Positions 42,110 to 52,405 are shown, counted from the first letter of the stretch. The stretch is DNA of 64,000 nucleotides from Pseudoips prasinana (GCA_951640165.1 OX621247.1:27626001-27690000), one strand, 5' to 3'. Numbers and translations are program-made. The notes: a model not told the origin generated them from the letters alone.

Positions 42110-42430
42110 TCCGTAAATAATTGTAGGAGCAGCGTGTTCGCTGTATTGCTAATAATCGTAATAGGCTGACTCTTTCGACTGTGGGTTAATACCCACAGTC
42201 AAATAAGTCGAGTATTACGAAGAATTTCAACTATGGCGTGCTTGCTTACTACGCGTAGTAGGGGCGGTGGAAGGGCACCATTAGTTGCGGGTAAGCGCGG
42301 CCAACGCACGCGCAGCGATCAATACCGATTTTTGTACTACGAACGAAGTTCCGTTGCATTACGATTTTGATTCTTACAAAGTTTGGTTTTCATAATTTTG
42401 TTTATGGATTTGTGATCTTTTTAAGAGGTG
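42110..42430 (+). promoter_or_regulatory. Candidate CpG-richer promoter or non-coding first exon
   Basis: 42230-42350 is GC- and CpG-richer than its surroundings (TACTACGCGTAGTA palindrome, GGGTAAGCGCGGCCAACGC, CACGCGCAGCGATC). It is followed by AAGAG|GTGAGT at about 42424-42431, a strong donor consensus. No coding frame or partner exon is visible, so this is only a candidate. A transposon end is an equally possible explanation. Confidence 0.25.
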
Positions 42431-43870
42431 AGTATTTATGTTTTTATTTATGCATTTAAGTAGGTTCCTTCTAAAGTATATTTTATCTTAATCTGGCTCT
42501 GAAATTTCTATGTATGTGTTAAGGTATACCTAATTATCATAATAAAATTTCGTTGGATTTATAAATAATTTATGAATTCGAAACTACCGGCAACTTTCTA
42601 ATTAGTTCGTAGCTCTTAATTAGATTTCAGTTTTCGTAATTAATTCGCAGTTTCGTAATCAAAAGTAAAAAATAATAATTGGAACTTTTAATCTAATTGT
42701 GAGTTACCTTGGAGTTGGTTAGATTTCACAAATTTTCAGGTGCAATAACCGTTTTGTGAATTATTATCTTAATCAATTTTATTCTTAGTAACAGCTTGTT
42801 ATATCGGTTTTCCTTATTTCGGTAAGTTACGGAATGTCTTGGTAATAAAGAAATTCGTTCTAACTCTATTACCAGTTATAGAGATAAAAAAAACCTAATT
42901 TTACGATTTTTAAGATAATTCAAGTAAGAAGTAGGTGCCATAGTTATTGGCAACAACTTCAAGTGTCCTAATTTAGTGTTGAGCTCAAATAATCTTATAC
43001 CTTTTAGTTTGTTTTGAAGTCAGTGTTTTGTTTTAAAAACCGTTTTTGTTCTACCCAGTGACTATGTAATAGGTCTCGATTGAAAAATATAAGAAAATCG
43101 TATCATATCAGCGATGTCCTCTGCCACAACGCTGTTTAAATTTTGCGGCTCTAACTGAAATGTTGTTGAAATTTTCTGGCTCACAGTTAGATACTGTGAA
43201 AATTTAAGCGGCTCCCACTGCAATTCTGTTAAATTTGTAATATACATTGTCCGTTGATGTACTATTAATATTATATAGCCAAAATTTCAAATTAAATTCA
43301 AAAGGCTATTATTTTAAGAGAATATTGTGTTTATTATAACCAATGAAGAATTAGATATCCTGAGAAGTCATTTTGTTTAGTATAATTTCTCTTCATTCCT
43401 TGAAGTTAAGTGGTTTCAAATAATACTATTTATTATTATACATATATTCACTCAATTATAAATAAGTGAGTTTATTTGACATTATTATTAGGTAACTATA
43501 TATTTCAACATTTTATGAAACACTATTCTTTTTTATTGTATGCTAAATTAAACTTTGTTATTTATGTAATTCAGTCATAATAAAAACTATTGAATAAATT
43601 AACTGAATTGAATTAAATATCCGACCATGTCAAACAGTTAATTTCCTTAGCAATCCTAAGCTTGCAATGCGATCTAAACCAAATCTATACGAATAACAAT
43701 AAAAATTATAAAATCGAGCCTAAAAAGGTCGAAATAATCGGTGCAAATACACGAAAAATAAATAAACTAACCGAATTGAAATATATTCTAACATACTAAG
43801 TTGTATAAGTTTTATTGTTAACAACCTATCTATGGAATAATTTTCTGAAATAAATGATTATTATTATTAT
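42431..43870. other. Unannotated AT-rich stretch
   Basis: No gene or dispersed family recognised. 43095-43215 has three loosely repeated GCGGCTC(T/C) segments. Confidence 0.35.
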
Positions 43871-43922
43871 TTATGTATAGATACTGTTCATAATACTATT
43901 TATGAACAGTATCTATACATAA
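43871..43922. repeat. Perfect 23-bp hairpin
   Basis: Arms TTATGTATAGATACTGTTCATAA (43871-43893) and its exact complement (43900-43922) with a 6-nt loop. Perfect pairing suggests a recent fold-back or small MITE. A microRNA-like precursor is not supported, since pairing is perfect and short. Confidence 0.85.
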
Positions 43923-44129
43923 AATAAGTCTTGTAAAACTGTCATCGTCATGTCCATTTGAAATTTATGAAACGATTTCAGCTGTTATTAATGCTTTTTT
44001 TTTATTTGATCCTTCGGACGGCGACAAGGCTAGGTTTAACACGAAGCATTAGTCACGCGATTCTCTTCGGGCCTGATTGCAGGATGGTTAGTTGAGACCA
44101 TTCTCGTTACGGCAACTAAGGGCAGCGAC

Positions 44130-44830
44130 ATTATATACTGTGCCAAGGTGTGTTCATTTTGTCGTTGTAAAGTAGGGCTTTAGCGCCAACGCGAAAAAAG
44201 ACACATCGTTTAATTACTTTATAATAATAATGTCCGCCTAGCCGAATTTCGGCCACGGCGGCCAGTCTCAACAGAGATTAGCCATCTGCGCGGGACATAT
44301 TATAGGGTTCCAGTGTGTGTGCAAACACAGGAGCACTTTCTATTCCATCACTCTTATGATCCGATGGGACACCTAGGCGACACGACCGGAAAGAGGTCAG
44401 GCACAGGATCGACGACTTTACGTGCTCTCCGAGGCACGGGGGTATAATACCGCCAACTCCCAGACTTCGGGCTGACGCTGAGATTTTTTTCTTTCTACAG
44501 AAAAGTCCAAAATTCACTTTTTGGTCGACCCGGGATTTGAACCCAGGACCTCGTTCTCTGCGGGTGAACACGCTACCGGTAGACCAACGAGGCAGTCAGT
44601 AATTACTTTAACCACACATTGAGGCATTGTTTAATTTACTAAAACTGGTGTAAATTTATGTGTAAGTACATATGCTGTAGGAAAGTGGCATGTTACCGTG
44701 AATTGTGAGTTTCCGTGTTGATTCCAAAATTCCATAGAACCGTCTCGTAGTCTCCACTACTTTACTGGGTTACGAATTTTTGACTTGACAATGGCCGACA
44801 ACAACTTTACTTGAATTTGACTAAATAACG
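44130..44830 (-). repeat. Unnamed repeat family split by SINE-C
   Basis: 44150-44221 and 44600-44830 together match 61165-61450: GCGCCAACGCGAAAAAAGAC, AAACTGGTGTAAATTTATG, CCGTGAATTGTGAGTTTCC, TAGTCTCCACTACTTTACTGGG, TTTACTTGA. The orientation is arbitrary; no ORF. Confidence 0.65.
44222..44599 (-). repeat. SINE-C copy with 11-bp target duplication
   Basis: 378 bp between TAATTACTTTA at 44211-44221 and 44600-44610. Left end (ATA)n then ATGTCCGCCTAGCCGAATTT (3' end), right end box B reversed GGGATTTGAACCCAGG and AGACCAACGAGGCAGTC (5' head). Full length. Confidence 0.9.
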
Positions 44831-46083
44831 AAAACTTGAACGTTGTATTCATATGCATATAACTTGAATAATAAAATTACTTGACACTAGCAATTTCAAT
44901 AGGAAATAGTTTCGAGATGGCCCCATATACATATATAAATTTTGTCCAAATCGTTTGGAATCAGTTGCAAGTTTTTGGACCAGTCATTATATTATAAATT
45001 CTATTCTAATAAATGCATGCAATTAACCTAGAATATTTTCTGTAATAGTAACTACCACAGATGATACGAAATTGACTGTGGCAAGCGGTAGGAGGAGTCG
45101 TGCATTTAATGATCACGCTTTTCTTAGTAGGCTATGGTAGGACGGTAAATTACTCACGAAACTTCGGTGGAAAACTTCTGAACGTCTTTTCAAAGTAGCC
45201 TACCAGGACTGTGATGTAGACTACCATTACCTTAAACTTTTTACTGCCACATAAATGTTTAAAACTAAGAGTTGGCAAAGCAGTTAAAATCTTTTCAAGT
45301 GTGCCTAACTTCTTCGTAAGAAAGGGTAAATGTATCTAATGAAATTATATTCATTTATAATGTAAGTAAATGCATTGTTGGGAGTTGGAACGTTATATTT
45401 TTTTATTTAAAAATGTCAACTCCTGTGCCTAGGGAAATTAATCCCCGTAAACCCCGAGTTAGATTAATTAAAATAAATTCATAATATTTACCTTAAATTT
45501 ACTTTACATAATTGAATGACACTTCATTTGACAGTTTACCTACTCCCTGTTTTTTGTAAGAAACTCCTTTATTATACTCGCCCGCAATGATCAAACATTG
45601 GCCCAATATTGGAGCAAATCAACTACATTATTAAACCAGTGAATATACATAGCCCAAGCTAACTTTTTCATTTGTTTCCGATACATTCCGACTTACTCGT
45701 GCGTTTACTGAGGCCTTTACATTGATAAACATCATAATATTAATACGTGAAGCAAAACCTTTTTAAGAAAATTGTGCGGATGGAGGAGTATGAAATTTGG
45801 AAAAAATAGAAAGTTAATAATATGCAACACATTTTAACATAATTACAATTATTGGTTAGCACCTTAGTTATTCAGAGATAAATTGAATTAAAGGCGTTAG
45901 GCCCACCTTTGTTTGTGTAGTTCCATATTTACAATTGTTTATGGAGTGAAAGGCGACATAAAAAGAGAAACAATAAAAAATATGAACTAAATAAAACTAA
46001 TAGTAGATAATTAATGGTTAATACAAAGCTCTAATGTAAACAAATATAAAAAAAAACTTGTGTGTACTTATGTACACGCGTTA
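44831..46083. other. Unannotated AT-rich stretch
   Basis: No gene or repeat recognised. Confidence 0.35.
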
Positions 46084-46310
46084 GAAGTTATACTTCTTAA
46101 TATACAACTTGAACATAGTTATCAATTTTCATACCACCTAGAACTAACGTCATGCTGTTATATTTATGCGCGCGCGCATCGTAAAAATTCACTCTCATAC
46201 CACCTAGAACTAACTTCATGCTGTTAAATTTTTTGGTGTCGGTGTGCGCGCGCATCGTAAAAATTCACTCTCATCATTTTTCTCCATCGCGCCAAAAGAA
46301 GTATAACTTC
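46084..46310. mobile_element. MITE with 15-bp TIRs and internal duplication
   Basis: Perfect TIRs GAAGTTATACTTCTT (46084-46098) and complement (46296-46310). Inside, a unit CATACCACCTAGAACTAAC..GCGCGCGCATCGTAAAAATT is repeated (46130-46195 and 46196-46271), the second copy with about 10 extra bases before the GCGCGC tract. Confidence 0.8.
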
Positions 46311-46929
46311 AATTATAGGCATTATAACTATCTAAATTATTTAAATAAAAACTGACAAATTGAAAAGGGCTGACAAACTAACTGTCAAAACTGAGAACAC
46401 ATCAATATTATTTTTCCTTAATGTCTAGTCTTTGAAAATAGAACATGTACGGTCGAATTTCGAATAAGTGCGATCTCTAGAATACATAATTGCACTACAC
46501 ACGCAATTCGGCTAATTAATACCTGTAGTAATTGTTGCCAGTTTGGCTACACATTTGCTTTTATTATATAAGTATGTAAATTATACAAGGAATAACATTG
46601 TTAGAGGTAATTGGTCTTGGATCTCGAAAGTTTAGATCCGGTTAGTTTAAAATCAGTCGGGAATGATAAATGCGCTTCCTTTACAGACTTTTCCTTTTGT
46701 TTTCAGCTTTAGTTAATTATCCGCGGTGCCTTTTGTCGTTTGAACGTTGATTCAGAGTGGTCGTTGACGATGAAGGATAGGTTTTTAAGGACGTTTGGTG
46801 CAACTGTCGCTCTACGTTACACGTAGACGTTCACCTGATTGGTGATAAGGAAATAAGGAAAATATTTTTTTCGAAGCGAATGCAAATTAACTGTTATTAA
46901 GGGAAAAGTTTAGGTGAATTGACGGACTA
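46311..46929. other. Mostly unannotated stretch
   Basis: 46730-46825 carries the same unnamed repeat as 38690-38810 (GTGGTCGTTGACG, GGTGCAACTGTCGCTCTACG). No gene. Confidence 0.35.
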
Positions 46930-47200
46930 TCTAAAGCGGGATATATTATTATAGTGTCCATGTGTGTGCGTGTCTTCTTTCCCCTGACTCTCATGATCCG
47001 ATAATAAGACTAGCCAACACGATCGGAAAGAGGTCAGACGAAGGACCTTCAGCTTTACGTGCTTTCCGAGGCACGGTGGTGTCACACCGCACACTTCCAG
47101 ACTCCGAGCTGACTGAAATTTTTCTTACCAAAAATAACCTAACTTAAATTTTCAGCTCGACCCGAAATTAGAACCCAGGAGCTAATCATCTGCGATAAAA
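46930..47200 (-). repeat. Diverged SINE-C copy
   Basis: ACTCTCATGATCCGATAATA, ACGATCGGAAAGAGGTCAG, CTTTACGTGCTTTCCGAGGC and GACCCGAAATTAGAACCCAGG are SINE-C landmarks in reverse order. Both ends are eroded. Confidence 0.65.
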
Positions 47201-47749
47201 AAATATGTTTATACCTTTAAATCTAGATGTTTCATGATATCTACGTCAATTCACGTTGTTTCCGTAGAAACCTAGCTTTTTATTCATAAACCGTATCGAT
47301 ATTAGAAAAGAATCTAGAGGAATCGTTTAGCAAAATGTCGCGGTATGATTTCCGTCTGTATCTCGATTCTTTCGATTCGATTCTTACTTCAGCTGTTTTC
47401 TTCAATAAGGAAACAGCGTAGTCTATGACTACCTCATTTGTTTAACTGTGGCGAGTTTATGGTTAAGTTCCAGGTTCGAATTACTTGGTACGTCTAGGAG
47501 GCATATATATATATCGCTTCACTGGGCAAATTGCCTTACCGTCTTACTAAAAGTCGGTGGGTCTATGTCCTTAGTGACATAGATGTAACGACTTTTTTAA
47601 GACGGTAGATCGTAAGGCTCAGGTTCTAAATTTAAGTTGGTACATGTCTTTTTGTAACATGACGATTACAGATAACCTAGAGGTTTTCAGTGCCTCACCG
47701 GACAATTGATAGAGACCGAAAATAGCCGAATATAAATAAATAAGTAAAT
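47201..47749. other. Unannotated stretch
   Basis: No gene recognised. 47521-47600 contains an imperfect inverted repeat (GCCTTACCGTCTTACTAAAAGTCG with CGACTTTTTTAAGACGGTAGATCG). Confidence 0.35.
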
Positions 47750-48020
47750 TTATCCGTGGTCTGGTTGCTATAGTACAGGCACTGCTGCCTAGTTTGAAAT
47801 CAGGTGGCAATGTGTCAGCTGTATAAATATATAGGTATATAATTATATTTTTTTTTTGATATGGCAGGGGGAATGCCTACGCAAAAAGTGTCTGCGGGTG
47901 GGTATATCGGACTTGCACCTTCTCATGGCACCTGATGGGAGGGGCCCCGGGAACGCGTGTATGCTGCTCCGGTGCCCCCCTTTTACGCCGTGTCCCAAAA
48001 GTTCGGGACACAAACAAACA
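47750..48020 (+). repeat. SINE-A fragment and an unnamed GC-rich repeat
   Basis: 47753-47825 resembles the SINE-A tail (GGTCTGGTTGCTATAGTAC, AAATCAGGTGGCAATGTG). 47862-48010 is GC-rich (GGGGGAATGCCTACGCAAAA, CTTCTCATGGCACCTGATGGG) and repeat-like, but has no second copy in this window. Confidence 0.45.
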
Positions 48021-48159
48021 TATTTATTTAGTATTTACTTATTGAATGCAGGCTGGAGTTTCTCTTTAAAATAATCAAGTGGAAAACCTACTTTGTTAAA
48101 TTAAACAAGAATTAAAACGCAGGTTATTCTCAAAATGTCATGTTAGCCATTTTGTATAA

Positions 48160-48230
48160 ATAGTTTTAGTAGTACAAATAATGTTTTGACTATTTACAAG
48201 CGCTCTTACTAGGTCTATGTCAATATTATA
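48160..48230 (+). repeat. LINE 3'-end fragment
   Basis: GTAGTACAAATAATGTTTTGAC, TATTTACAAGCGCTC..TAGGTCTATGTCAA matches 29839-29895. Confidence 0.5.
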
Positions 48231-48583
48231 TTTTTCACAATAAACCGCTTGCTGAAATTACCGTCGAAATAATGACGAAAACTGTTGCTAGAGAATAACT
48301 ACGCTGATAATACCTAGAGACGGTAAGTACACATCATTTCGCAAATACTGTCATGGCTCAATAAACGCCACGTGTCACGTGCTATGTGCGTCTAATTAAA
48401 TATTAGTACAAAATTCTTGTTAATACTTTAACTTTTTTGCAATTTTAATCCACGATGGAAGGGACGGCTTACCTAACACTGTAACTCCTATGAATGTTAT
48501 GAAGTCACTTAAAAACTACAACAAAGTTCAACTGTACTTAAAAAAAACGATTTAAACACACACTTATATCATCTGAAATCCAA
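48231..48583. other. Unannotated stretch
   Basis: No gene or repeat recognised. Confidence 0.35.
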
Positions 48584-48724
48584 TCACACTAATATTATAA
48601 AGGCGAAAGTTTGTGAGTGTGTATGTTTGTCACTTCATCACGTCTAAACGGCTGAAGCGATGGATTAACATATAGGCTATAATTTATAAAGTTTTACGGG
48701 GGTGAAACCGTGGGGCACAGCTAT
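48584..48724 (+). mobile_element. Non-autonomous Helitron, deleted copy
   Basis: Starts TCACACTAATATTATAAAGG after A, then GCGAAAGTTTGTGAGTG and CACGTCTAAACGGCTG, and ends GGTGAAACCGTGGGGCACAG with CTAT in place of CTAG. Confidence 0.7.
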
Positions 48725-48729
48725 TATTA

Positions 48730-48901
48730 TCAAGGCGAAAGTTTGTGAGTGTGCGAGTGTGGATGTTTGTTACTTCTTCACGTCTAAACGGCTGGAGCGA
48801 TTTCTAATAAAATATGGTATGGAGTTAGCTGACACACTGAATTAACATATAGGCTATAATTTGTAAAGTTTAATGCAGGTAAAACCAGATGGCACATCTA
48901 G
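48730..48901 (+). mobile_element. Non-autonomous Helitron
   Basis: TCAAGGCGAAAGTTTGTGAG, CACGTCTAAACGGCTGGAGC, TATGGTATGGAGTTAGCTG, then AGGTAAAACCAGATGGCACATCTAG. The 5' TC and 3' CTAG are present, but the terminal hairpin is degraded. Confidence 0.7.
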
Positions 48902-49044
48902 TTCCCTATAAAACGAAAATAAAAACAGCGGATCAATTACGTAACATAGATATATACAAAATAAAATACTTTTTTGTTTTACGCATAGAAATTCACTTGT
49001 AAACATCTTAATTACGTTGTCTGTTATATTTAAGTATATTGTAA

Positions 49045-49351
49045 CTAGCTGTGCCTGCGACTTAGTCCGCGTGGAATAGTGTCTTTGGGTAGCATTCGGT
49101 AATCAAATGTATTAGCATGCATAAAGTTTAGCGCGGGTGTAACCGCGGTGCATAGCTCTTCTAATAAGTATATTATTATAAATGCTAAATTTTGTGAGTA
49201 TGTATGTATGTATATATGGATGTTTGTTACTCTTACACGCAAATCTACAGAACGGATTTTGACGTAACTTTGTAATAACTTATATATCCGAATAAAACAT
49301 AGGCTATAATCTATAAAGTTTAACGCGGGGTAAACCGCGTGGTATAGCTAG
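49045..49351 (+). mobile_element. Two abutting Helitron-like elements
   Basis: 49045-49156 starts CTAGCTGTGCCTGCGACTTA (reverse-type end) but also ends GCGGGTGTAACCGCGGTGCATAG, so it is a rearranged copy. 49160-49351 starts TCTAATAAGTATATTATTAT and ends GCGGGGTAAACCGCGTGGTATAGCTAG, a complete plus-strand copy. Confidence 0.65.
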
Positions 49352-49719
49352 TAAAAGACATGTGGTATTAGTTTGCGTTAGGTTTACCCTTCCACCCAAT
49401 ATTTAGCGATGTTCAATTAGCTCTCCTTTAATACATATCAATATTTGACGATAACATATTGGAATTGAATGACGTCAAAATGGCGAATAAATAAACATTA
49501 AAAGCGTTTTCCATACATTTAAAGTATTTTTTATTTATGATAAAAAGACAACGCCCGCACTATGACTATAAATCCTTTAATCGCGAGAGACTTTAGAATC
49601 ATGTAATTCATGGACACAAAACCAGACTCATTACGGACACAAAGCACACCCAGACTAATAAAAACAAAAAAATAATAATAATGCTACATGTACACATTTT
49701 TACAATTCAATTAGATTTG
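49352..49719. other. Unannotated stretch
   Basis: Possible reversed SINE-B tail at about 49600-49655 (GGACACAAAACCAGACTCAT, CACACCCAGACT); otherwise nothing recognised. Confidence 0.35.
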
Positions 49720-49895
49720 ATTGCACGTGCCGCTTCGTGTCGCGGTTTCGAGTCCTGCGCCGGACAACTATTTGTGTAACCTATAAATAGTTGTTCACAG
49801 TCTAGATGTAATTTGTGTCCGTCTATTATGTGTTTTGTAAAGGATCCCGCGACACAGGGAATAGATTCAATAGTGCGGGCATTGTCTTTAAAAAT
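49720..49895 (+). repeat. SINE-B copy
   Basis: Box B CGGTTTCGAGTCCTGCGCCGG, body ATAGTTGTTCACAGTCTAGA and tail GATCCCGCGACACAGGGAAT, CAATAGTGCGGGCATTG. Confidence 0.7.
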
Positions 49896-50000
49896 AATGA
49901 AAAATATAGGAATCGACCAAAATAGGAAAACAATATTTCGCTCATTTGTGCTATCAGAATCGGATAGGGAGTTTCTAAATCGTCGATAGGATTAATGTTT

Positions 50001-50130
50001 CCTCATGTCAGCCGAATAAAGTCCACAGCTGGTCAAAGGCCTTTCCAAAAAATCTCCATAATGGAGTTGTGTTCATTATTATGTTATAATCGCCACAGAT
50101 AAACAGAGAGGCGCTGCTGCCCGTGTTCTG
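50001..50130 (-). repeat. Repeat-D fragment
   Basis: CTCATGTCAGCCGAATAAAG, CCACAGCTGGTCAAAGGCCT, then GTTATAATCGCCACAGAT and GCTGCTGCCCGTGTTCTGG. Internal parts are missing. Confidence 0.6.
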
Positions 50131-50318
50131 GAAGATATTTCTCCGGACAAATTTAACGCTCACCTTTTACAGTTCTTTTAAACTTATTCTCTGATATCAC
50201 TGGGAAGTTTTTTTATAGAATCTTATACATTCCCCCATGAAATAGTTACTTATTGTTGTATCTACAATATTAATCGCTAGATGATTTATTTTTTTAATAT
50301 ATTACAATTTTAATCAGG

Positions 50319-50540
50319 CCTGCTCATCCCGTGGGGGGCGTAGAAGTCGACCCAAGGGAATATATTCAAAGAACGGGCAGCAGCGTCTCTCTGTGTACTA
50401 TGACTATATTACTGCGATCGCCAACCCGTCTGCCAAGCGTGGCGATTATGGCACATCCCTCCAAATGATCCAACTCCATTGTTGTTATCTTGTGGGGCTC
50501 TTTGTCCAGCAGTGGACGTCATTCGGCTGACATGAGTGCT
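50319..50540 (+). repeat. Repeat-D copy
   Basis: GCTCATCCCGTGGGGGGCG, GGGCAGCAGCGTCTCTCTG, GCGATCGCCAACCCGTCTGC, GGCGATTATGGCACATCC, CAGCAGTGGACGTCATTCGG, TGACATGAG. The best-preserved copy in the window. Confidence 0.8.
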
Positions 50541-50651
50541 ATAGAACAATTTGAAAATTTTATGTTTTTCCTTTGGTGATACTAGAGTACATGTCAACAT
50601 ACATATACTCGCAAATAAGTACCTACATTCAAATTTAAAATATATATGATA

Positions 50652-50820
50652 CTAGCTGTGCCCCGCGGTGTTACGCGCGTTAAATTTTATAGATTTTCTT
50701 TGCTATAAACCTCACGGAGCCCGAGACCTTTCCAACGAATGCAAAACCGTGGAAATCGGTTCGTGCGTTCTGGAGTTATAGCGTCAGGAAGGAAAACCCG
50801 ACTTATTTTTATATAGTAGA
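50652..50820 (-). mobile_element. Non-autonomous Helitron
   Basis: 169 bp, nearly identical to 25429-25597 (shared CACGGAGCCCGAGACCTTTC, GGTTCGTGCGTTCTGGAG), with CTAGCTGTGCCCCGCGGTG at the left and TATATAGTAGA before T at the right. Confidence 0.8.
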
Positions 50821-50825
50821 TTACA

Positions 50826-51085
50826 AATACACCACAATGAAGTGGCAGTGGGCAGGGCACATAGCTCGTAGAACTGACGGCCGATGGGGCAGAAAGGTTC
50901 CCGAGTGGCGACCACGAACCGGAAGACGCAGCGTGGGCAGGCCTCCTACACGGTGGACCGACGATCTTGTGCGGGTCGCGGGAATCGGCTGGATGCGGGC
51001 AGCGCAGGAGCGGCTATTGTGGAGATCCTTGGGGGAGGCATTTGTCCAGCAGTGTACGTCTTTCGGCTGAAATGATGATGATGAC
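50826..51085 (+). pseudogene. RTE-like LINE ORF2 C-terminus (5'-truncated, frame open)
   Basis: One continuous frame from about 50837 to TGA at 51068-51070 gives the last 77 residues of an RTE-clade ORF2: [40 protein letters not shown], then [20 protein letters not shown] and [15 protein letters not shown]. The stop is followed by AATGATGATGATGAC, the simple (TGA)n tail usual for RTE elements. No RT core remains. It follows the Helitron at 50652 directly. The last about 45 bp before the tail match the 3' end of repeat-D. Confidence 0.85.
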
Positions 51086-51610
51086 ACCACAATGTTGTAC
51101 CCCCTTGCGTCTTAAGTCAGTCTTACGCTCATTGTCCGGTGAAGCAGCGAAAGCCTCCTAGTCTAATTGTAAAGGTCATATTAACAAAAAAGGTCTTACG
51201 CTCAATGAATATTACATGCTACCAAGTCAAAGACGACTTGGTATCATGAACCTCGAAACATCCGTATGTCAAGGGTGAGCAATTTAACCCAACTTAGGGC
51301 GGCAATAAATAATTCATGACCTTTAAAAACCCAAACCAGTTTAGTACGAGAGCTAGGTTCTTTTTCCCAAATATTTTATTATGCCACGCAACAAATTATA
51401 GTAATTCGTTTTTTGATTGGAATTTTTCGACAACGCAGATAATTAGATCCTCCAATTCCCACTCGTTAGTCAAGCAAAATCAGGTACCTAATTCTGCGAT
51501 CTAGCAATCTCTTATTCTCTTATCCGTTTACTCTTCGAATCTGTCACCTAAAAGTCTATATCTTCTTCACGAGACAGTAAAGAATATAGAATTTAACCCT
51601 GGCGTGCATT
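51086..51610. other. Unannotated stretch
   Basis: No gene recognised. A small repeated word (GTCTTACGCTCA) occurs at 51120 and 51193. Confidence 0.35.
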
Positions 51611-51668
51611 CTGAACGTGCATAAACTCTCTGCGACATATATGTCGCAGAGAGTTTATGCACGTTCAG
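51611..51668. repeat. Perfect 58-bp palindrome
   Basis: 29-bp arms with no spacer (left begins CTGAACGTGCATAAACTCTC, centre CATATATG). Every base pairs. It could extrude a cruciform. Confidence 0.95.
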
Positions 51669-51670
51669 AC

Positions 51671-51718
51671 ACGTAAAGACACACTTGTGCGCTATAGCGC
51701 ACAAGTGTGTCTTTACGT
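51671..51718. repeat. Perfect 48-bp palindrome
   Basis: 24-bp arms with no spacer (left begins ACGTAAAGACACACTTGTGC, centre GCTATAGC), two bases after the 58-bp palindrome. Its right arm runs into a SINE-C remnant (CACAAGTGTGT is a SINE-C word), so the left arm may be an inverted copy of SINE sequence. Confidence 0.95.
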
Positions 51719-51958
51719 CCTAATTCTTATATTCCGATGGCATGGATTAGCTGTCACAGCTAGAAAGGGATCAGGGGCATGACCGATGGAATTACTTTCT
51801 GAGGCACGGCAGTGTGATGCTGCTCTCTTCCTGATTCTGGGATGTCACTGAGAATTTTTATCATTCAAATCCGAATAGCACTTTTTGACCCAACCCTGGA
51901 TTGAACCCAGGATCTAATAATCGAAGGTTGAATACGCTACCATATTAACTAGGCAGTT
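51719..51958 (-). repeat. Diverged SINE-C copy
   Basis: TTCCGATGGCATGGATTAGC, TAGAAAGGGATCAGGGGCAT, GACCGATGGAATTAC..CTGAGGCACGGCAGTGTG, reversed box B GGATTGAACCCAGGATC and CGCTACCATATTAACTAGGC are SINE-C landmarks. Confidence 0.7.
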
Positions 51959-52129
51959 GAGAATATATATTAGGTAATGGTACGCATTTAACCCCAAAAT
52001 TACATGAGTTCGGCTACATTACCACATGCCAAAAAAAAAAATGTCAAATAGGCATTGACCAAAAAAATTTGCTCTTCAGTCCACAATTTCTATTTCCCCC
52101 ATCACTTGGATGAATAGTAGTCTACAACC

Positions 52130-52405
52130 GTGCGTTTCACGAGAAACATTTTATCCCGCACGAGCACCCTGTGGAATCAATTAACACCTCCTGGTGTTCC
52201 CATATCATTGGTACCAGATCGGAAGTACCCCTGTAATTCCGATCTGGTACTTATGTCAATCTTCAAGAAGCACGCCTTCTGTTTTCAAACACCGGCTACG
52301 CACTTGAGGTGTTCGGGTGTTGCGAGTGTCCATGGGCGGCGGTGAACACTTACCATCTGCTGACATGCTTGGTTGTTTGTCTTGCTATTCTGTATAATAA
52401 AACAC
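52130..52405 (+). pseudogene. LINE-G ORF2 C-terminus and 3' end
   Basis: A 71-codon frame (52130-52345) reads RFTRNILSRTSTLWNQL, then DLVLMSIFKKHAF, and ends SGVASVHGRR before TGA. The order 'R-T-x-x-L-W-N-x-L .. FKK' is the usual C-terminal pattern of Jockey/CR1-type LINE ORF2. A short inverted repeat (GTACCAGATCGGAAGTACC with GATCTGGTAC) interrupts it. The 3' part (ATGGGCGGCGGTGAACACTT..) matches 16311, 37826 (minus) and 55972 (minus). Confidence 0.7.
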
